Assembly (NCBI GenBank): GCA_027489035.1
Contig: JAIYAN010000024.1
Span: forward strand, 52,540 to 116,539
Direction of reading: 5' to 3'
DNA length: 64,000 nucleotides
From: Chitinophagaceae bacterium
Lineage (GTDB): Bacteria; Bacteroidota; Bacteroidia; Chitinophagales; Chitinophagaceae
Shown: in pieces, positions 8,905-18,929 of the stretch
Position numbering within the stretch: position 1 is the stretch's first letter
How the letters are laid out: every line of letters starts with the position of its first letter
Made by a program: the position numbers and the translations under genes
The notes under the pieces: generated by a model
What the model was told of the DNA's origin: nothing
The model's input: only the letters and a program-made list of their open reading frames with translations
Database searches by the model: none

Positions 8905-10842
8905 TTATTTATAAATCACCATTCCTGTTTGTTGGGTAATATCTTTCTCCATTTTCTTTAACATTTGATGGACTTGAATGCAAACAAATTGCTGTTCAGG
9001 GTCGTTTGTTTTTTCTAATTCCGCCTGATTCTCATTAATCAGTTTTTTGATTTTTCTCAATTGAAGATAATTTAAAGTTGAACTTACTTCTTCCTTATAC
9101 AAATCTTCTCTTGTAGCAATATATCCTTGGTAGTAATATTTCCAATTTGGACTAATTTCAGTTTCTTCTTCCATTAATTTGATAACCATATTTTTTATGG
9201 TTTCATCTTCATGGTATAAAAAAAACTTTGCGTTTGGTGCTAAGCCTTCATTATTGGCTCTTCTATATTCTTCAATTATTGTAATCAGCAATTTATTTTC
9301 AATCATCTGGTTTATCTCTAGTTCGTCTAAAGCGGAGATGATATAATTGGCCACTTTTGTATTTTCGTCCCAAAGCTTTTGTCCAAATTCTATTAAACTT
9401 CTCACCAATGCTTGTTCTTGACGTTCGTCTTTATTGAGTAAATCATCAACATTGTTTAAAAAATCGGTTGGCAATTCGGGCTCAACTTCAGAAGTATTTA
9501 TACCATTGGATTTAGTTTCTTCTTTACTAATTCGGTTTCGAATGATGTTATTCACCAACGCATTAAATCCAGCTTCTTCAATTTTAAGAATTTCAGAAAC
9601 ATTTCTAATGTAATCCTGACGCTTTGTAAAATCTTCGGATTTATTAATTTTTGAGATGGTTTCTGCAATTTGGTTTACAACAGCAGATTTTTTAGCAGAA
9701 TCTCCTTTTGCATCTTTTAAAGCAATTTCAAGTTGGAAAAGTATAAAATCCTTTTTCTCCTTTTTTACAAATTCAATAAATGCCTCTTTTCCGATTTTAT
9801 TTACATAACTATCTGGATCTTCATTGTCTGGAATCAATACCAATTTCACTTCAAGTCCTTCTTCAACGGCTAAATCCAAACCTCGAAGGGCCGCTTTTAT
9901 ACCTGCGCCATCTCCATCATAGATAATGGTTAGGTTTTTGGTGTATTTTTTTATTAAGCGAAGTTGATCTATTGTTAGCGATGTACCTCCACTAGCCACT
10001 ACATTTTCAATCCCGGCTTGATGCAAACTCACTACATCGGTGTAGCCCTCAACCAACAAACATTCATTGGTTTTATCGATAGCTCCCTTTGCAAAATAAG
10101 CCCCATATAATACTTTACTTTTTACATAAATTTCCGTTTCAGGTGTATTGATGTATTTAGGGGATTTGTCATTAGATTTAATCACCCTTGCGCCAAAACC
10201 AAGTACTTTACCACTTTGATTGTGAATGGGGAAAATAATACGACCTCGGTAATTATCAGACAAGCGCTCATCCCTGTTGGCAACAAGTCCTGTTCTTACC
10301 AAAAGTTCTTGATTATATTGAGCCGAAATTGCGGCTTGTGTAAAACCGTCTCTTGCTTGTGGATTATATCCCAATTGAAACTTCTTGATGGTGTCTTCAT
10401 TAAAACCTCTCGATTTTAAATAACTTAAAGCAATGTCTGTTCCTTCTTCTAATTCAAATAAAGCTTTTGAAAAATAATCTCGTGCAAAATGATTGATAAT
10501 AAATAAACTTTCTGATGCTTGTTGTAAAATTTTAAATTCGGGAGAGGTTTCAGTTTCTTCAATATCGACATTATACTTTGCAGCAAGCCAACGAAGCGCT
10601 TCAACATAGCTATATTTCTCGTGATCCATAACAAAACTTATGGAATTGCCACTTTTGCCGCAACCAAAACACTTATAAATTTCTTTCGAAGGAGAAACGG
10701 TAAATGAAGGTGATTTTTCATTATGAAACGGACAATTTCCCAAATAATTAGTACCTCTTTTTTTTAATTTTACAAAGGTGCTGATGATATCGACAATGTC
10801 AATTCTACTCTGAATTTGTTGTATGGTTTCTTTGCTAATCAA
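8905..10842 (-). CDS. dnaG: DNA primase
   Basis: This 645-aa protein makes RNA primers at the replication fork. It has a CHC2 zinc finger (Cys37, His40, Cys58, Cys61 in NCPFHNEKS and YKCFGCGKSG), the RNA polymerase core with FPIHNQSGKVLGFGARV, and a TOPRIM domain with LLVEGYTDVVSLHQAG and IYDGDGAG. The C-terminal part, about 200 residues, is the helical DnaB-interacting region. Length and order are typical of Bacteroidota DnaG. It is convergent with the DUF3052-like gene, and the MATE gene lies 140 bp upstream on the same strand. Confidence 0.96.
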   Translation of the reverse strand: MISKETIQQIQSRIDIVDIISTFVKLKKRGTNYLGNCPFHNEKSPSFTVSPSKEIYKCFGCGKSGNSISFVMDHEKYSYVEALRWLAAKYNVDIEETETSPEFKILQQASESLFIINHFARDYFSKALFELEEGTDIALSYLKSRGFNEDTIKKFQLGYNPQARDGFTQAAISAQYNQELLVRTGLVANRDERLSDNYRGRIIFPIHNQSGKVLGFGARVIKSNDKSPKYINTPETEIYVKSKVLYGAYFAKGAIDKTNECLLVEGYTDVVSLHQAGIENVVASGGTSLTIDQLRLIKKYTKNLTIIYDGDGAGIKAALRGLDLAVEEGLEVKLVLIPDNEDPDSYVNKIGKEAFIEFVKKEKKDFILFQLEIALKDAKGDSAKKSAVVNQIAETISKINKSEDFTKRQDYIRNVSEILKIEEAGFNALVNNIIRNRISKEETKSNGINTSEVEPELPTDFLNNVDDLLNKDERQEQALVRSLIEFGQKLWDENTKVANYIISALDELEINQMIENKLLITIIEEYRRANNEGLAPNAKFFLYHEDETIKNMVIKLMEEETEISPNWKYYYQGYIATREDLYKEEVSSTLNYLQLRKIKKLINENQAELEKTNDPEQQFVCIQVHQMLKKMEKDITQQTGMVIYK

Positions 10843-10982
10843 TGACTAAAAGTATAAAATTAAAAACAGTTATAAAGAAAATAATAAAAATAAAACGAAT
10901 CAATAAACATTGAGAAATACGAATTTTATTACTCAAATTTAGATTTATTACAATGAAGTAAATTACCAATTTATTGCCGAAT

Positions 10983-12347
10983 TTATTCTGAATTATTGGT
11001 ATTTTTTTGCCAACGTTTTGAAAACATATATCCCGAAGTAAGCAATAAAATTGAACACCAATATACAAATTCATTACTCCAAGCCATAGCTAAGGATATG
11101 TAATTATATTTCATAAAATAAAAGGTGTAAATTAAATAAAGGGTAATGGTTATGATTTCAATGGCTAAACTGACTTTTGTTTTTCCAGTTCCTGTAACAG
11201 CATTTAACCATACAATAGAAAGGCTCATAAAAATCATACCTAATGAAACCACTCGGATAACTGGGATTCCTATTTCCATAAATGATTGATCTTGTCCAAA
11301 CAACGAAAAGAAAATTAATGGTTTAATATTCAGTAATACAACAATCAAAAAGCATGAGCCCAAACTCCACAATGAAATGCGTTTTACGGTTGGGATTACC
11401 CATTCTTGTTTGCCCTGACCAATTAAATTAGCCACCATATTGTTGCATGTTCCAGCAAAAGCCCAAATAAAAATACCTGCTAAACCAAACACATTACGCA
11501 TGGTATTGCTAATCGCTTTTTCAATAGGACCTCGCGTTTCAATCAATAGAAAAAAAACAAACCAAGTTGTAAGGCTAATGATAAATTGTAAAATCAATGG
11601 TAAAGCAATTCGAATGACTTTTTTGCTGATTTCTTTGTTGTAAGCAAACGTAGAAAGTAAAGAAAATTTCTTTTTGAGACCAGAAAAATGAATTACCAAA
11701 AAAACTGCAATCATACCTGAACATTCTGCTATAATTGATGCTAGTGCTGCACCATTAAATCCCATTTTTGGGAATCCAAATTTTCCAAAAATGAGTAGGT
11801 AATCAAATAAAATATTAATCAATGCCTCTAATACAAAACCAATGATTAGTAGCCTACTATTTAAAGAAGAAATCAAAAATGCGTTTCCCATTTGAAAAAG
11901 AAATAGGAAGGGTAGGCCTGTAATACGAATCCTCAAAAAAGACATTTCTTGAGGATAGGATAAAGGATCTGCTACATTTTTTAAAATGAATGGTGCGAAA
12001 ATCCAGGTGAACAAAATGAAAAAAAATGCAAGCTGCAAGCTAATTCTAATGCCTTGTGAAAGTACTGTTTTAAAAAGCTCTGGCTTATCATTGCCTGCAT
12101 ATCCCGAGAAAACAGATTGCATTGCACTATTTAATCCATGGCCGGAAACTGCAAAAATCATATAAAAAATGCCAGTAACGCCTGCATTCCCTAAAGCTTC
12201 TCTGCTAAGATGACCTAAAAAAATACTGTTGATTAATAAATTTAATTGAGGAATTAAAATCGCTAAAGTTATTGGTAAAGCAATTGATAAAATTTGTTTA
12301 TTGCCAATTTGAACACTAAGTTCGTTTTTCTTGAAGTCCGTTTCCAT
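10983..12347 (-). CDS. MATE-family efflux transporter
   Basis: This 454-aa inner-membrane protein shows about 12 hydrophobic segments in two homologous halves. The N-terminal signature is ALPITLAILIPQLNLLINSIFLGHLSREALGNAGV, and the second half starts near IRIALPLILQFIISLTTWFVFFLLI. MATE proteins export drugs or metabolites using Na+ or H+ gradients; the substrate cannot be told. A CAAATTTA box just upstream (TAAATTTG on the coding strand) may be its promoter -7 element. Length is standard. Confidence 0.88.
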   Translation of the reverse strand: METDFKKNELSVQIGNKQILSIALPITLAILIPQLNLLINSIFLGHLSREALGNAGVTGIFYMIFAVSGHGLNSAMQSVFSGYAGNDKPELFKTVLSQGIRISLQLAFFFILFTWIFAPFILKNVADPLSYPQEMSFLRIRITGLPFLFLFQMGNAFLISSLNSRLLIIGFVLEALINILFDYLLIFGKFGFPKMGFNGAALASIIAECSGMIAVFLVIHFSGLKKKFSLLSTFAYNKEISKKVIRIALPLILQFIISLTTWFVFFLLIETRGPIEKAISNTMRNVFGLAGIFIWAFAGTCNNMVANLIGQGKQEWVIPTVKRISLWSLGSCFLIVVLLNIKPLIFFSLFGQDQSFMEIGIPVIRVVSLGMIFMSLSIVWLNAVTGTGKTKVSLAIEIITITLYLIYTFYFMKYNYISLAMAWSNEFVYWCSILLLTSGYMFSKRWQKNTNNSE

Positions 12348-12390
12348 AATATCAACAAATTTATTCTTAATTTGCCACCAAAAATAGATT

Positions 12391-13212
12391 TTGAAAACAA
12401 TTTGTAATGTTCCTCATGATTGGAATCAAAATAATCAAGTAAATGTTATTGCAGAGATTGGCGATTTTGGAATGACATTAATGATTTTACAAGACAAGTC
12501 ACATCACGTAAATGGCTTGTCTGTGTATGGTTTTGATTTGGGTGATGACATATATGAAAACATATTGAGTATTTTCAAAATCATTGAAATGAATCGGAAT
12601 CAAATCAATGAATTTCGTGTATTTTATAACTTCAAAGCGTCTTTGTTTGTCCCTCAAAAATATTACAATCCCTCAATTAGTGAGTACATGATTAATTTAA
12701 TGCATGGGGAAGGATTTGAAGAAGAAATTAATGTTGATACGATAAAGGATTATGAAATGTATAATATATATAGGGTTCCAAATAATGTTATTAATTATTT
12801 CAAATTGAATTTTCCCGAAGCAAAATTTCATCATTCAACAAGTCATCAAATTAAAAAATCTGCTGAAGGAAATACAATTCGTTGTTTGGTGTTTTATGAT
12901 TCTATAAAATTGATTTTACAAAATAACGGAGGGCTAATATTTACTCAGCAGTACCAAATAAAATCACCTGAGAATGTAGTATACTATTTATTGAATTGTT
13001 GTAAACAACATGAAATTGAGCCTACTGAAATTAATGTAATTATCTCTGGAATGATTTCAACAGACTCAACATTGTACGAACATATATATAATTACTTTTT
13101 GAATGTAACATTAGAAGAACACGACAATCAATTTTCATTTAATGAAGCATTGGATCAATTTCCAAAACATTTTTTCACCAATCTTACCGAATTAACACAA
13201 TGCGAATTATAA
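12391..13212 (+). CDS. DUF3822-family protein
   Basis: This 273-aa protein is recognised mainly by context and pattern. In Bacteroidota a DUF3822 gene, thought to be actin/ASKHA-like, commonly sits directly before rsmD and overlaps it, as here by 13 bp. The N-terminal part has GLSVYGFDLGDD and the C-terminal half INVIISGMISTDSTLYEHIYNYF, as expected for two related subdomains. I start it at TTG 12391 because a TAG lies two codons upstream and the first in-frame ATG would remove 27 residues. Function is unknown. Confidence 0.65.
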   Translation: MKTICNVPHDWNQNNQVNVIAEIGDFGMTLMILQDKSHHVNGLSVYGFDLGDDIYENILSIFKIIEMNRNQINEFRVFYNFKASLFVPQKYYNPSISEYMINLMHGEGFEEEINVDTIKDYEMYNIYRVPNNVINYFKLNFPEAKFHHSTSHQIKKSAEGNTIRCLVFYDSIKLILQNNGGLIFTQQYQIKSPENVVYYLLNCCKQHEIEPTEINVIISGMISTDSTLYEHIYNYFLNVTLEEHDNQFSFNEALDQFPKHFFTNLTELTQCEL

Positions 13213-13739
13213 GTGGCATACATGGTGGAAGAAGGATTTCACCGCCGGCAAATATGCCGCATACAAGGCCAACAACAGATATTGCAAAGGAAGGACTGTT
13301 TAATATCATTCAAAATAATTTGGATATCGAGTCATTAAAAACATTAGACTTGTTTGGTGGTACGGGCTGCATTAGTTACGAGTTGGCGAGTAGGGGAGCA
13401 ACAGAACAAACAATAGTAGAAAAAGATCCGAAGATGTATGCTTTTATACAAAAAACATCTGAAGTTTTAAACTTCAAACATATTAATATCGTAAAGCAAG
13501 ATGTATTTTCATTTATGCAATTCACCAAAGAAAAGTATGACTTTATTTTTGCTGGACCGCCTTATGCATTGACTACAATTGATGATTTGCCACGAATGGT
13601 ATTTAAACAACAATTGCTAAACAAGGGTGGTTGGTTTGTTTTGGAGCATACGCCAAGAAATGATTATAAAAAATTTGAGTATTACAATAAAGAAAGAAAT
13701 TACGGAACAACCATATTTTCAATATTTATTCAAGATTAA
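13200..13739 (+). CDS. rsmD: 16S rRNA (guanine966-N2)-methyltransferase
   Basis: This 179-aa SAM-dependent enzyme methylates G966 of 16S rRNA. It has the RsmD N-terminus MRIISGIHGGRRI, the TRPTTDIAKEGLFNII helix, SAM motif I LDLFGGTGCISYELASRGA, and motif IV near residues 117-124. Motif IV reads FAGPPYAL, so residue 119 is Gly where the usual catalytic motif is DPPY or DPPF. The rest is intact and the gene is not broken, so this may be a lineage variant. It overlaps the DUF3822 gene, and lpxK follows after 11 bp. Confidence 0.88.
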   Translation: MRIISGIHGGRRISPPANMPHTRPTTDIAKEGLFNIIQNNLDIESLKTLDLFGGTGCISYELASRGATEQTIVEKDPKMYAFIQKTSEVLNFKHINIVKQDVFSFMQFTKEKYDFIFAGPPYALTTIDDLPRMVFKQQLLNKGGWFVLEHTPRNDYKKFEYYNKERNYGTTIFSIFIQD

Positions 13740-13750
13740 AATAAAATAAA

Positions 13751-14815
13751 TTGCTGAAAAGTTTTAGATATTTACTGTTTCCATTTTCTATTGTTTATGG
13801 AATAATAATATGGATTCGCAATGCCTTATTTGATAAAAAGATTTTGAAATCAGCAACATTTAATTTCCCATTAATCTGTGTAGGAAATTTGGCAATAGGT
13901 GGTACTGGAAAAACGCCGATGACTGAATTTATAGTAAATGCGTTAAAATCAAATTATAATATAGCCACATTAAGTAGGGGGTATAAGCGTAGAACCAAAG
14001 GTTTTTTTATTGCAATAGATGGTACAACTGCAATAGAAATAGGTGATGAGCCGATGCAGTTTCATCAAAAATTCCCCGACATTGTAGTGGCAGTTGGTGA
14101 AGAACGACTATTTGCCATCCCTCAAATTTTGTATCAAAAACCAGAAACACAAGTAATTGTGTTGGATGATGCCTTTCAACATAGAAGGGTAGTAGCCGGA
14201 TTAAATATCATCTTAACAGAATACAACAATTTGTTTACTCGCGATTTTCTATTTCCTACAGGAGATTTAAGGGACATGAAATCTAGTTACAAGCGTGCAG
14301 ATATTATCGTAATAACAAAATGCAACAGTGATTTAAGTGAAAAAGAGCGTACAAAAATCATACAGGAAATCAATCCACAAAATGGACAAAAAATCTATTT
14401 CAGTATATTGAAATATGATGCACCATATCATTTGTTTACAAAAGAAATGACAACATTAGATCGCTCAAAGGATGTATTATTGATATGTGGAATTGCGAAT
14501 CCTACACCATTGAAAACGCACTTAACCAATAAGGTTCATTATTATGAAATGACTAAATATGCTGATCACCATATTTTTACAAGTACGGATTTAAAAGAAA
14601 TCAAGCGTCAATTTGATAAAATCCAAAGTGAACAAAAAATTATTATTACTACAGAGAAAGATGCCGTAAGGTTAGAAAAATTTAAAAACGAATTAATTGA
14701 CTTTCCAATTTATGTATTGCCCATACAGCATGAAATTTTGTTTAATGAAAATGATGATTTCATAAATAAACTGACTTCATTTATCGAAAAGTATCCACCT
14801 CAAAAGCGTGATTAA
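13751..14815 (+). CDS. lpxK: Tetraacyldisaccharide 4'-kinase
   Basis: This 354-aa membrane-anchored kinase phosphorylates the lipid A disaccharide precursor at position 4'. The TTG start gives the expected N-terminal membrane helix MLKSFRYLLFPFSIVYGIII. The P-loop GGTGKTP lies at residues 50-56, followed by LSRGYKRRTKG, DDAFQHRRV with the Walker B-like acidic pair, and the late TTEKDAVRLEKF motif. It is the third gene of the DUF3822-rsmD-lpxK run and shows that the organism makes lipid A. Confidence 0.94.
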   Translation: MLKSFRYLLFPFSIVYGIIIWIRNALFDKKILKSATFNFPLICVGNLAIGGTGKTPMTEFIVNALKSNYNIATLSRGYKRRTKGFFIAIDGTTAIEIGDEPMQFHQKFPDIVVAVGEERLFAIPQILYQKPETQVIVLDDAFQHRRVVAGLNIILTEYNNLFTRDFLFPTGDLRDMKSSYKRADIIVITKCNSDLSEKERTKIIQEINPQNGQKIYFSILKYDAPYHLFTKEMTTLDRSKDVLLICGIANPTPLKTHLTNKVHYYEMTKYADHHIFTSTDLKEIKRQFDKIQSEQKIIITTEKDAVRLEKFKNELIDFPIYVLPIQHEILFNENDDFINKLTSFIEKYPPQKRD

Positions 14816-14876
14816 TTAAATAAAAAGGTTCTATCGAGAAAAATAAGTAGAACTTGCATCTAATAAAAAAAATAAA

Positions 14877-17699
14877 ATGAAGAAAATTTATATGATTCTG
14901 ATGTTGTTGACGATAACATCATTTTCTATAGCACAGGATATGATTAAAGTAATTGGGAAAGTCGTGTCAAAAGATGGAAAAAATCTATCCAAAGCGACGG
15001 TTTCTATAATTAACCTACAAACCAAAGACAGCACAAAAATTACTACAGATGATGAGGGTGCATTTAAAATATCGTTGTACAATCAACCCTATAATTTTTT
15101 GATATCTTATATCGGTTATGATTTCAATTTGAAAAAAATAGATTTAACCAGTCAAGTGGGTGAATTTAATATGGGTAATATTGAAATGAATCCAGGTTCC
15201 AATTTGATGAGTAACATCACCATTGAATCTCAAAAAGTGCAGATCAAAGAAGATACTGTTGCATATTTGGTAGACAGCACGATGTATAGAAAAAACGACA
15301 ATGTAGAGGCTTTGCTAAAAAATATGCCTGGTATACAAGTGGATAAAGATGGAACAGTAACGGCTCAAGGAAAGCAAGTAACCAAGGTAAAAGTTAACGG
15401 CAAAGAGTTTTTTAATGGGGACGTAACAACAGCAACTAGAGAATTGAATGCGGATATGGTAGAAAAAATTCAAATTATTGATGACTATGGCGATCAGGCA
15501 GCATTTACTGGAATTAAGGATGGAGATCCTACGAAAACAATGAACATTCAGCTTCGGAAAGATAAAAACAAAGGATATTTTGGAAGTATAGAGGGCGGTT
15601 ATGGAACGGAATCTAGATATCTTGGGAAATTATCTGTCAACAAGTTTAACAACAACCAACAAATTTCTGTTTTTGGAAACTTGAACAACATCAATGCGAG
15701 TTTGTTTAATTTTGGAAATGGCGGTGGGGGTGGCGCAATGGGTAATATGATGGGTGGAATGGCTAGGTCGATGGGCGTTGGGAGAGGAGGCGCAGGTGCT
15801 GCATCTGTAATGGGGAATTTTGGAAATAACGATGGCTTAAATACCGTTAAATCTATCGGAATAAATTATCGTGATAAATGGGGGAGTAAAATAGATGTTT
15901 ATGGAAGTTATAGCGTTTCTGACAAATCAAGTTCAATCATTCAAAATTCTACACAACAAAGTTTGTTTCAAAATAAAACTTCATTATACATTCAAAATGC
16001 AGACAACTACAATATTGCCATAAATCATCGGGCGTCTTTTAATGTGGAATACAAAATTGACTCGATGAACTACATAAAGTTCAACCCCTCTTTTTCATAT
16101 AGTGAAAATGATGCCAACAATGTTACTGATTTTATAACAAAAATCGATTCAGTAAAAAACACTTCAGGGTTGAATCGTAATATTACAAGATCAAAATCCC
16201 CAAATTTCAGTAGCTCTTTATTGTTTAATCATCGATTTAAAAAGAGGGGAAGAACGATGTCGATAAATTTAAGTCAGGGGAAATCGGGAACAGATTCGGA
16301 TGATGATTATGACAATCTAACCAAAATTTTTACGCCGTTTGGTAGTTTTGAAGATACTTTATATCAAAACATTTTGCAAGACAATAAGAACAAGAGTTTT
16401 GGAACACGAATATCATATACCGAACCTTTAAGTAAAAAAAGGAATTTAGAATTTAATTATTCGTATAACAACCAATTTATTGGCAATGATCGTAAGAACT
16501 ACAGTTTGGATCCTTCAACTGGAGTAGCAGAATATGTGGATACATCAAGTAATATTTTCAACAATGAATACATCACCCATCGAATAGGCATCAATTTAAA
16601 AACCACGGAAAAAAAGTACAATTATACCGTTGGATTTTCGGCACAACCAGCAACAATCACCACCAATTCAATAACAGCCGATACCAGTTTTAGGAACAAT
16701 TTGGTGAATTTTTATCCTGTAATCAGATTTGCGTATAATTTTTCAAAAAGTAGGTCTTTAAATATAAACTACAATGGAAGTACAAATCAACCCAGCAATA
16801 CACAATTGCAACCGATAGAAGACAAATCTAATCCGCAGTTTATAACAATTGGTAATCCCGATTTGAGACCAGAGTTTACCAATACATTTAGCATGCGATA
16901 CAATAATTTTAATTTTGTATCTGGTAATGTTTTTTTTGGTAACATAACCGCTTCGTTTACACAAGATAAAATTGTAAATAGTACACGATTGTTGCGTGGA
17001 GCAGCACAAGAAACCAAATATAAAAATGCAAATGGGTTTTATAATATTCTAGGGTTTTACAATGTATCCAAACCAATTAAGAACAGAAAGTATGTGTTTA
17101 ATCTTGGTGGAAATATTTTATATAATAACAACATTTCGTATTTGAGAGATACCGGTAATTTAGAATTGAAAAACACGGGTAAAAACTGGGTATTGGGACA
17201 ACGATTTTCAACAGACATAAAAATCAAAAAATGGTTGGAAACGAATTTTAGTCTGAATTACAATTTAAACAGTACTAAATATTCTGTACAATCAGAATTG
17301 AATTCAAATACAATAGCATGGACGATTTCGCATAATTCACGCATATTTTTACCGAAGGATTTCATACTCAGTTATGACGTAGATAAGTATATAAATTTAG
17401 GTTTTGCCAATAATGCAACTTCAAATCCATTAATCATTAATGCAACGATTGAGAAGCAGTTGCTAGAGAAGAAAAATCTGATATTTAAAATACAGGCTTT
17501 TGATTTATTGAATCAAAATGTGGGCATCAGTAGAAATGTAAGTGGAACAGGATTTACAGACACTAGAACCAATAGATTGGGCAGGTACTTTATGTTTAGT
17601 TTTGTGTGTAAACTGAATAAGTTTTCTAGTGAAATGCAATCTGGAAATCAAATGCCAATGCGTGGGGAAGGTGGTGGAATGATGAGAATGGGGTTTTAG
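14877..17699 (+). CDS. Outer-membrane beta-barrel protein, TonB-receptor-like
   Basis: This 940-aa protein begins with a signal peptide (MKKIYMILMLLTITSFSIAQ). A carboxypeptidase-regulatory-like domain follows (VIGKVVSKDGKNLSKATVSI), then a plug-like region (LLKNMPGIQVDKDGTVTAQG; KIQIIDDYGDQAAF), then a large beta-barrel of the Bacteroidota outer-membrane beta-barrel group. It probably takes up or binds an unknown ligand at the outer membrane. Oddities are a Gly/Met-rich stretch around residues 280-315 and a Gly/Met-rich C-terminus (MRGEGGGMMRMGF) in place of the usual aromatic end. No SusD partner lies next to it. Confidence 0.82.
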   Translation: MKKIYMILMLLTITSFSIAQDMIKVIGKVVSKDGKNLSKATVSIINLQTKDSTKITTDDEGAFKISLYNQPYNFLISYIGYDFNLKKIDLTSQVGEFNMGNIEMNPGSNLMSNITIESQKVQIKEDTVAYLVDSTMYRKNDNVEALLKNMPGIQVDKDGTVTAQGKQVTKVKVNGKEFFNGDVTTATRELNADMVEKIQIIDDYGDQAAFTGIKDGDPTKTMNIQLRKDKNKGYFGSIEGGYGTESRYLGKLSVNKFNNNQQISVFGNLNNINASLFNFGNGGGGGAMGNMMGGMARSMGVGRGGAGAASVMGNFGNNDGLNTVKSIGINYRDKWGSKIDVYGSYSVSDKSSSIIQNSTQQSLFQNKTSLYIQNADNYNIAINHRASFNVEYKIDSMNYIKFNPSFSYSENDANNVTDFITKIDSVKNTSGLNRNITRSKSPNFSSSLLFNHRFKKRGRTMSINLSQGKSGTDSDDDYDNLTKIFTPFGSFEDTLYQNILQDNKNKSFGTRISYTEPLSKKRNLEFNYSYNNQFIGNDRKNYSLDPSTGVAEYVDTSSNIFNNEYITHRIGINLKTTEKKYNYTVGFSAQPATITTNSITADTSFRNNLVNFYPVIRFAYNFSKSRSLNINYNGSTNQPSNTQLQPIEDKSNPQFITIGNPDLRPEFTNTFSMRYNNFNFVSGNVFFGNITASFTQDKIVNSTRLLRGAAQETKYKNANGFYNILGFYNVSKPIKNRKYVFNLGGNILYNNNISYLRDTGNLELKNTGKNWVLGQRFSTDIKIKKWLETNFSLNYNLNSTKYSVQSELNSNTIAWTISHNSRIFLPKDFILSYDVDKYINLGFANNATSNPLIINATIEKQLLEKKNLIFKIQAFDLLNQNVGISRNVSGTGFTDTRTNRLGRYFMFSFVCKLNKFSSEMQSGNQMPMRGEGGGMMRMGF

Positions 17700-17787
17700 G
17701 GAATAGGAGGGATTTAATAAAAAAGTTATCTATTGGCGAGTTGAAGTTGGTGATGCCTTAATTTCCAAAATGACAAAAGTTGTTGGA

Positions 17788-18774
17788 TCAACTATTCATT
17801 GATTTTTCTAGAATTTTACAAATATCAGTTTTCGTTTCATGTTGTTTTAACTGAAATGCTTCAAATTGCTCTTTCGTAAGAATATATGTTGGACTTACTT
17901 TGATGTAATCTTCTGTTTTATAGCAGTATTGGCTATCAGAATATTTTACACTGTAAATACTAATTGTATTAAACTTTTTACAAGTTGAACAATGGTGAAT
18001 ATTTACTTTTATATGTTTACTACTTGTTATTAGATCAATAGGGGGATCAAAAGCACCTGTTGCTCTAAATTCTCTATCTCTTTCTTCATGTGTTTTTGAT
18101 TCAATTGAAGAAACATCAATAACTTGTAAACTAAGAAGGCAGTTAACATCACTATTAAATTTTTGAGATATCAAATTGAAATTATTTGTGTACAATCGAA
18201 ATTCAATAATGTCAGGCCATTTATTACAATAATTACAGTGTACATCATTTTCTTTAAACTCTGTTATTGACAAATATTTAGTACCAACTAATGAAATTAT
18301 CAGAATAAACCCTAAAAATAAGTCAAGAAATGATGAAGTTGTAATCGTGTCTTTTATTACCAACACCGGATCAAGTATGAAGTTCAAAAACTGAGCTGAG
18401 TCATCTTTATTTTTATGAAAAAAAAATGAAGTGTATACCCATTTGGTATAAAAACCTAACAAAATAGTCGAACTTATGTACGTTTTAAGAAATTTACTAT
18501 TACAATATTTATGAAATTTTTTTAAAATTTCGGAATCGACCAAATAAATTAAACCACAAGTCACTGAATATACAATAATACTGGTAACGAAAATACCAAC
18601 CCAAGTTGGATATTCACCATCTTCTTGCAACTTCCATCGATAATACAAATCTGAATTTAGAAACCAACTTAGTAATAAAAAAATCAAAATAGAAGCGGCA
18701 CATCCAAACAGTATCCCAGTAAAGGAAATTTTTTCAGATTTTTCAGATTTTTGAGGAACATATTCGATATTCAT
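17788..18774 (-). CDS. Four-helix membrane protein with two CxxC pairs, unknown function
   Basis: This 328-aa protein is not recognised. Four hydrophobic segments lie in the first half (about residues 18-42, 57-80, 103-120 and 130-168). The soluble second half contains HCNYCNKWP and HHCSTCKKFN, two CxxC pairs that could form a zinc ribbon split by a beta-rich insertion. The protein ends in a helical segment. It stands alone between the beta-barrel gene and the RNA helicase, on the minus strand. A role in metal or redox sensing is possible but only a guess. Confidence 0.6.
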   Translation of the reverse strand: MNIEYVPQKSEKSEKISFTGILFGCAASILIFLLLSWFLNSDLYYRWKLQEDGEYPTWVGIFVTSIIVYSVTCGLIYLVDSEILKKFHKYCNSKFLKTYISSTILLGFYTKWVYTSFFFHKNKDDSAQFLNFILDPVLVIKDTITTSSFLDLFLGFILIISLVGTKYLSITEFKENDVHCNYCNKWPDIIEFRLYTNNFNLISQKFNSDVNCLLSLQVIDVSSIESKTHEERDREFRATGAFDPPIDLITSSKHIKVNIHHCSTCKKFNTISIYSVKYSDSQYCYKTEDYIKVSPTYILTKEQFEAFQLKQHETKTDICKILEKSMNS

Positions 18775-18845
18775 AAATTATGGTATAAATTTAATATATG
18801 AATGAGTAATTAATATTTATACAATAATAATAAAATAGTTTAAAA

Positions 18846-18873
18846 AAAATAGCCTACGGTTTAAACCGTGGGC
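18846..18873 (-). terminator. Terminator downstream of the DEAD-box helicase gene
   Basis: On the minus strand GCCCACGGTTTAAACCGTAGGC (18873-18852) is a near-perfect 22-bp palindrome with one mismatch per arm, followed by TATTTTTTTT. A second, shorter inverted repeat AACCATT-tc-AATGGTT lies at 18895-18910. Together they close the helicase transcript. Confidence 0.75.
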
Positions 18874-18929
18874 CAAGATAACAAAAGTGTTTATAACCAT
18901 TTCAATGGTTTTCGAGTTTAAAATACCCT

